The notes under the pieces were generated by a model. That model had not been told where the DNA came from, ran no database searches, and was given only the letters and a program-made list of their open reading frames with translations. A stretch of DNA of 64,000 nt from the NCBI GenBank assembly GCA_947579665.1, contig OX388343.1:86346254-86410253 (forward strand), given 5' to 3'. The stretch's first letter is position 1; the number at the start of each line of letters is the position of its first letter. The stretch comes from Sympetrum striolatum. Its lineage: Eukaryota; Arthropoda; Insecta; Odonata; Libellulidae. Shown here one piece after another: positions 61,134-64,000 of this stretch. The position numbers and the translations under genes were made by a program.

Positions 61134-63234
61134 GTATGTATTAGTGGCGCAGCGAGGGGGGGGGGGTTTAGGGGTTCAAACCCTCCCCCCAAGAGTCAAG
61201 TCCTATGACTAGCTCTGTGCTTTTTTCTACTGAAGAGTAGAAAACCCCAATCATTTGCTTGATAAATTCAGCGAAAGCTTTGCATGCCCGTAAATATTGC
61301 TCCGATTAAAGTGATGTTTTCGGTAGCAGAGCAGGCCAAGAGCCGAAATCGATATCAATGGGGAGCTATGATACGAGTGTTTCGCACACAATGTTCAACA
61401 CGAGCACTTCTTAAGCCTATCCTTTAGTTAGATGACTCTCACCATAAGATACGATTCCCATGAGAATAATTCGAAAGTGCTGATTCGTTTACTCCTTGCA
61501 AAAACACAAAGGAACATTCTAGAAGTAATTCGAAACTTACACCCGGAAAACAGAGATTAGGATTACGTTTGAGAGACAAACAGATTGATAAAACGCTCAG
61601 TTAGATCTTCTGCATGTGACAGTTTTGAGGGTGTAAATGCAAAGCTTTATAGACTCGTGAATAGTGCTTTTGAGAAATTCACAGTTCGAAGGAGAATTAA
61701 GCTTGGATTTCATAAGGTACAGATGGACATCCGAAAATTTTTTTCACAGTCCGCTAATAGCTCGAGGCCTCTATCGAAAAACGTAAGTTAATGTCTATGT
61801 GGTGTTTTTGTAAAATTACCATTATTAGTTGCATAAATTATGATTGTTTTATTTTAGGGCTGTTATCGGAGGCCACATCTCAATATGAGTTTAGCGACAA
61901 TTCTAAAAGTACTGGTTCTTTTAGTAAGCATTCTGGACGATAAAAAGTCTGTATATTAGACTCTTCATTACTCGGGATGATATAAAATATACTGATTCTT
62001 ATTTTATGTATAGTTACGAAAATAATTCAATAACCGGATTTCCGTAGAAATTTGTAAAAGTATTGGAGCAATACAAGATATCAGTAAAAATTGATTTTCG
62101 ATGATATTATTAATAATATACCATTTTGGAAGCAAATCAGTCAGCTGAAAGGTATTGTGCGCGTAAGGTACGCACAGATTTATCGGAACTGTGACTTGAT
62201 GACTTTAAATAAATTTGATAAACTATTAAAACTGTGACTTAAATTCTCCAGCTTGCTTTTCGATGCGGCCAATTTTTTCTCTGGTGATAGAATCCATGAC
62301 TTATCCTGTTAACCACGTGGTCATGCATTGCCCCTTCAAAATTTCAATTGATGGAAAATTTTTGTTTCCTTTGAACACTCAGTGCGTAAGACTGGGTTTG
62401 CGTTAGCTCTCTGCTGGTTTAACCACCTAACTATTACTTAGTCTAAATAATTGTAAGTTTACGTTTTCATTCTTTCCATCTTGGTATGTAACTTGATTTC
62501 TGCAAATTCAATTATAATATCAACTATAATCAAGAGACTACAGTACATTTTAATGCAGCCGAATTTTTACTTTCCGGTATGTGACGCATTCAACTGAATA
62601 ATTAGCTGATACATAAATAACGAAATCAGACTTAATTGTAAGCCTACCAGAAAATTTCATCTGATACTAATGATTTTTTTGTTTCTTAGAAGAGTAGGTA
62701 ATTTAAAAGTAACGGATGAAATCACCCCTTACAAAGCTGCTGATGATATAGTCCAATAACGAAAGATGTTCAAATAAGGAAGGGTGCGCCAATGTGGTGA
62801 TTTATTGAGACGTTTTATATCGCTTGCCAAATAACCGTAACTATTTTTTTCCTTCTCACGCTTGGCAACCTCTTGAAAGAAATAACTCTCAAAGACTCGG
62901 GAAGTCTACATCTACAACACCAAAATACTTCAGCATAGATAAAAATGACTTTTTAATGATATTGGGCGTATCCAAACTATAAATCCAAACAAAGCTTATT
63001 ATAAGTTTCCAATAGTTCGTTAGTCTAAACTACTATCTTGGAAAGTTCAATGAGTTGGCCATATAAGCGTTAAACTCCTCTTGTTTTCGATGCATTTAGT
63101 TTTTGAAAGATTTGACATATTTGTAGTAAAAAGAGGGCATGAATATACTAGCCCCTGTAAGTTAGGCATTTTTTCGGTTCCTCAGCCTTGAAACCCCCAC
63201 ATTAGTAAATCCTAGCTGCGCCACTGGTATGTAT
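61134..63234 (+). mobile_element. hAT-superfamily DNA transposon, degenerate, 2,085 bp with perfect 8-bp target duplication
   Basis: The element spans 61142-63226 between identical 8-bp direct repeats GTATGTAT at 61134-61141 and 63227-63234. The terminal inverted repeats are TAGTGGCGCAGCGAGG (left) and CAGTGGCGCAGCTAGG (right, reversed), 14 of 16 matching. An 8-bp duplication and a CAGTGGCG-type start are hallmarks of hAT elements. A run of G follows the left end (61155-61167), with further partial similarity near 'ggggttcaaacc'/'gggggtttcaagg'. Apart from the short exon at 61723, the interior is too decayed to show a transposase. Confidence 0.88.
61723..61782 (+). pseudogene. First exon of a hAT transposase (ZMYM1/DUF4371-type N-terminus)
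   Basis: An ATG at 61723 opens a 20-codon segment beginning MDIRKFFS, the usual start of a group of hAT transposases that carry a DUF4371-like region. The segment ends exactly at a GTAAGT donor (61783). A TTTTATTTTAG acceptor at 61847-61857 would define a 75-nt intron, short but normal for insects. Beyond it, one frame gives hydrophilic LLSEATSQYEFSDNSKSTGS, but this is out of phase with exon 1 by one step, so an indel has probably broken the gene. Stops follow soon after (about 61940). The usual BED-type, catalytic and dimerisation regions are not recognisable. Confidence 0.6.
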
Positions 63235-63239
63235 GTACT

Positions 63240-63540
63240 TATCCGATATCAGTAACTCTACATGAGAAATACATTGAAACAATTTAAAAACATAAATTTC
63301 ATGTTCTCCATTGTGAGAAAGAAATGCTATATTTAGGGGGCTAATTGAAGGGCTAATGATAATATTTCAGATTCATAGAAAGTGATATACCAGAGCACAA
63401 TAAATCAATAACAATCAATAAGGCTGAGAGATATCGGCATATCGCTTCATTTGAATTGCAGAGTGTAGGGAGAACTTTATCTCTTTTTACTCAAGAAAGT
63501 TTATCAATATGCAAATATTCAACATACAAATTAAAGTGGG
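63240..63540. other. Sequence without a recognised gene
   Basis: AT-rich host DNA flanking the hAT insertion. Nothing supportable was seen. Confidence 0.4.
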
Positions 63541-63544
63541 CTCC

Positions 63545-63665
63545 TTGAAAGACAAGTGAACAACGCTTTCGGCTTCTGTGAGAGCGGTCCAGGATTCGAT
63601 GCCCATGTGCAAAATTACCTAAGCTGAGAAAGCAATTTTAAAAAACAGCAATAAAATAAAAATAA
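63545..63665 (+). mobile_element. Possible tRNA-derived SINE, degenerate
   Basis: A B-box-like GGATTCGATGCCC near 63592 lies about 40 bases after 'gacaagtgaacaacgc', which could be a decayed A-box. An A-rich tail ('aataaaataaaaataaa') follows at about 63645. No anticodon arm can be drawn, and the body matches neither SINE type elsewhere in the window. Confidence 0.35.
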
Positions 63666-64000
63666 ATTACATAAATAATGAGATAAATAAAGGAGTTCAT
63701 TAGGAAGATTAAGTTAATCTACATGTATTTGAGGATTTAATGTCAGTCATTAATATTAGGGATATAACTGAATCGAAACAGGTTTCGTTATTATACTTAT
63801 TCCGTGAGTAGTAAAAAAACAATCCCGAAACAGTAATTATTACTATAAAAGTTATTTAACTCATGAAAAATGCATCGCATAAAGTTAATTTAAGTTAAAC
63901 TAATTAATCAAAATAACATTAGTAATTTCATGAGTTCCCAAACAATATCATCCGCAACATACTAATTATCGCACCTTACAGCAGAATATTTATTTCCTAC
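63666..64000. other. AT-rich sequence without a recognised gene
   Basis: Nothing supportable to the window end. Confidence 0.4.

Noticed and set aside
1..64000. CRISPR arrays, bacterial operons, prophage or rRNA
   Set aside because: No regularly spaced repeats, Shine-Dalgarno-led gene clusters or rRNA sequence are present. SINEs, LINEs, microsatellites and introns mark the DNA as eukaryotic nuclear.

Overview
The window is AT-rich eukaryotic DNA with no recognisable host gene. The longest open frame is 197 codons and lies in a pyrimidine-rich tract; every frame with a recognisable product is a transposable-element remnant. Penelope-like elements, jockey/CR1-type LINE tails, two tRNA-derived SINE types, hAT elements and foldback elements together suggest an arthropod, most likely an insect. 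That is inference from repeat style, not an identification. The DNA reads as a large intron or an intergenic stretch.

Layout. 1-8360 is mostly non-repetitive AT-rich sequence with an old tandem duplication (2569-3085), two strong hairpins (4912-4956, 6068-6164) and a probable LINE 3' end. 8361-13612 is a repeat cluster: a foldback element, a dead LINE reverse transcriptase (11790-12400), a SINE lying between that LINE and a second foldback copy, and several Penelope-type motifs. 16035-16165 is a second SINE type. 20286-21102 is a 799-bp Mutator-like DNA element with a perfect 9-bp target duplication and a LINE 3' end nested inside. 24138-30080 holds two more SINE copies and a tandem duplication. 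32600-33190 is the 3' end of a Penelope-like element: GIY-YIG endonuclease, stop codon, TATA-like box and a hammerhead-like motif. 37196-37640 is another LINE 3' end.

42-52 kb has long purine or pyrimidine tracts, an inverted pair of Penelope-type motifs (43958-44112), a short hAT-like element (47874-48248) and a 190-bp inverted repeat pair (49425-50535). 56945-57780 is a tandem repeat with internal palindromes and a CA microsatellite. 61134-63234 is a 2.1-kb degenerate hAT element with a perfect 8-bp target duplication and a recognisable first transposase exon.

The most interesting signal is a dispersed motif, CTGANGA + short hairpin + GAAAC, seen about ten times on both strands. In three copies a TATA-like box lies 23-34 nt upstream, and in the best copies the hairpin bases covary. 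It matches the published association of hammerhead ribozyme motifs with Penelope-like terminal repeats, although an extra base next to the hairpin argues against a canonical active ribozyme here.
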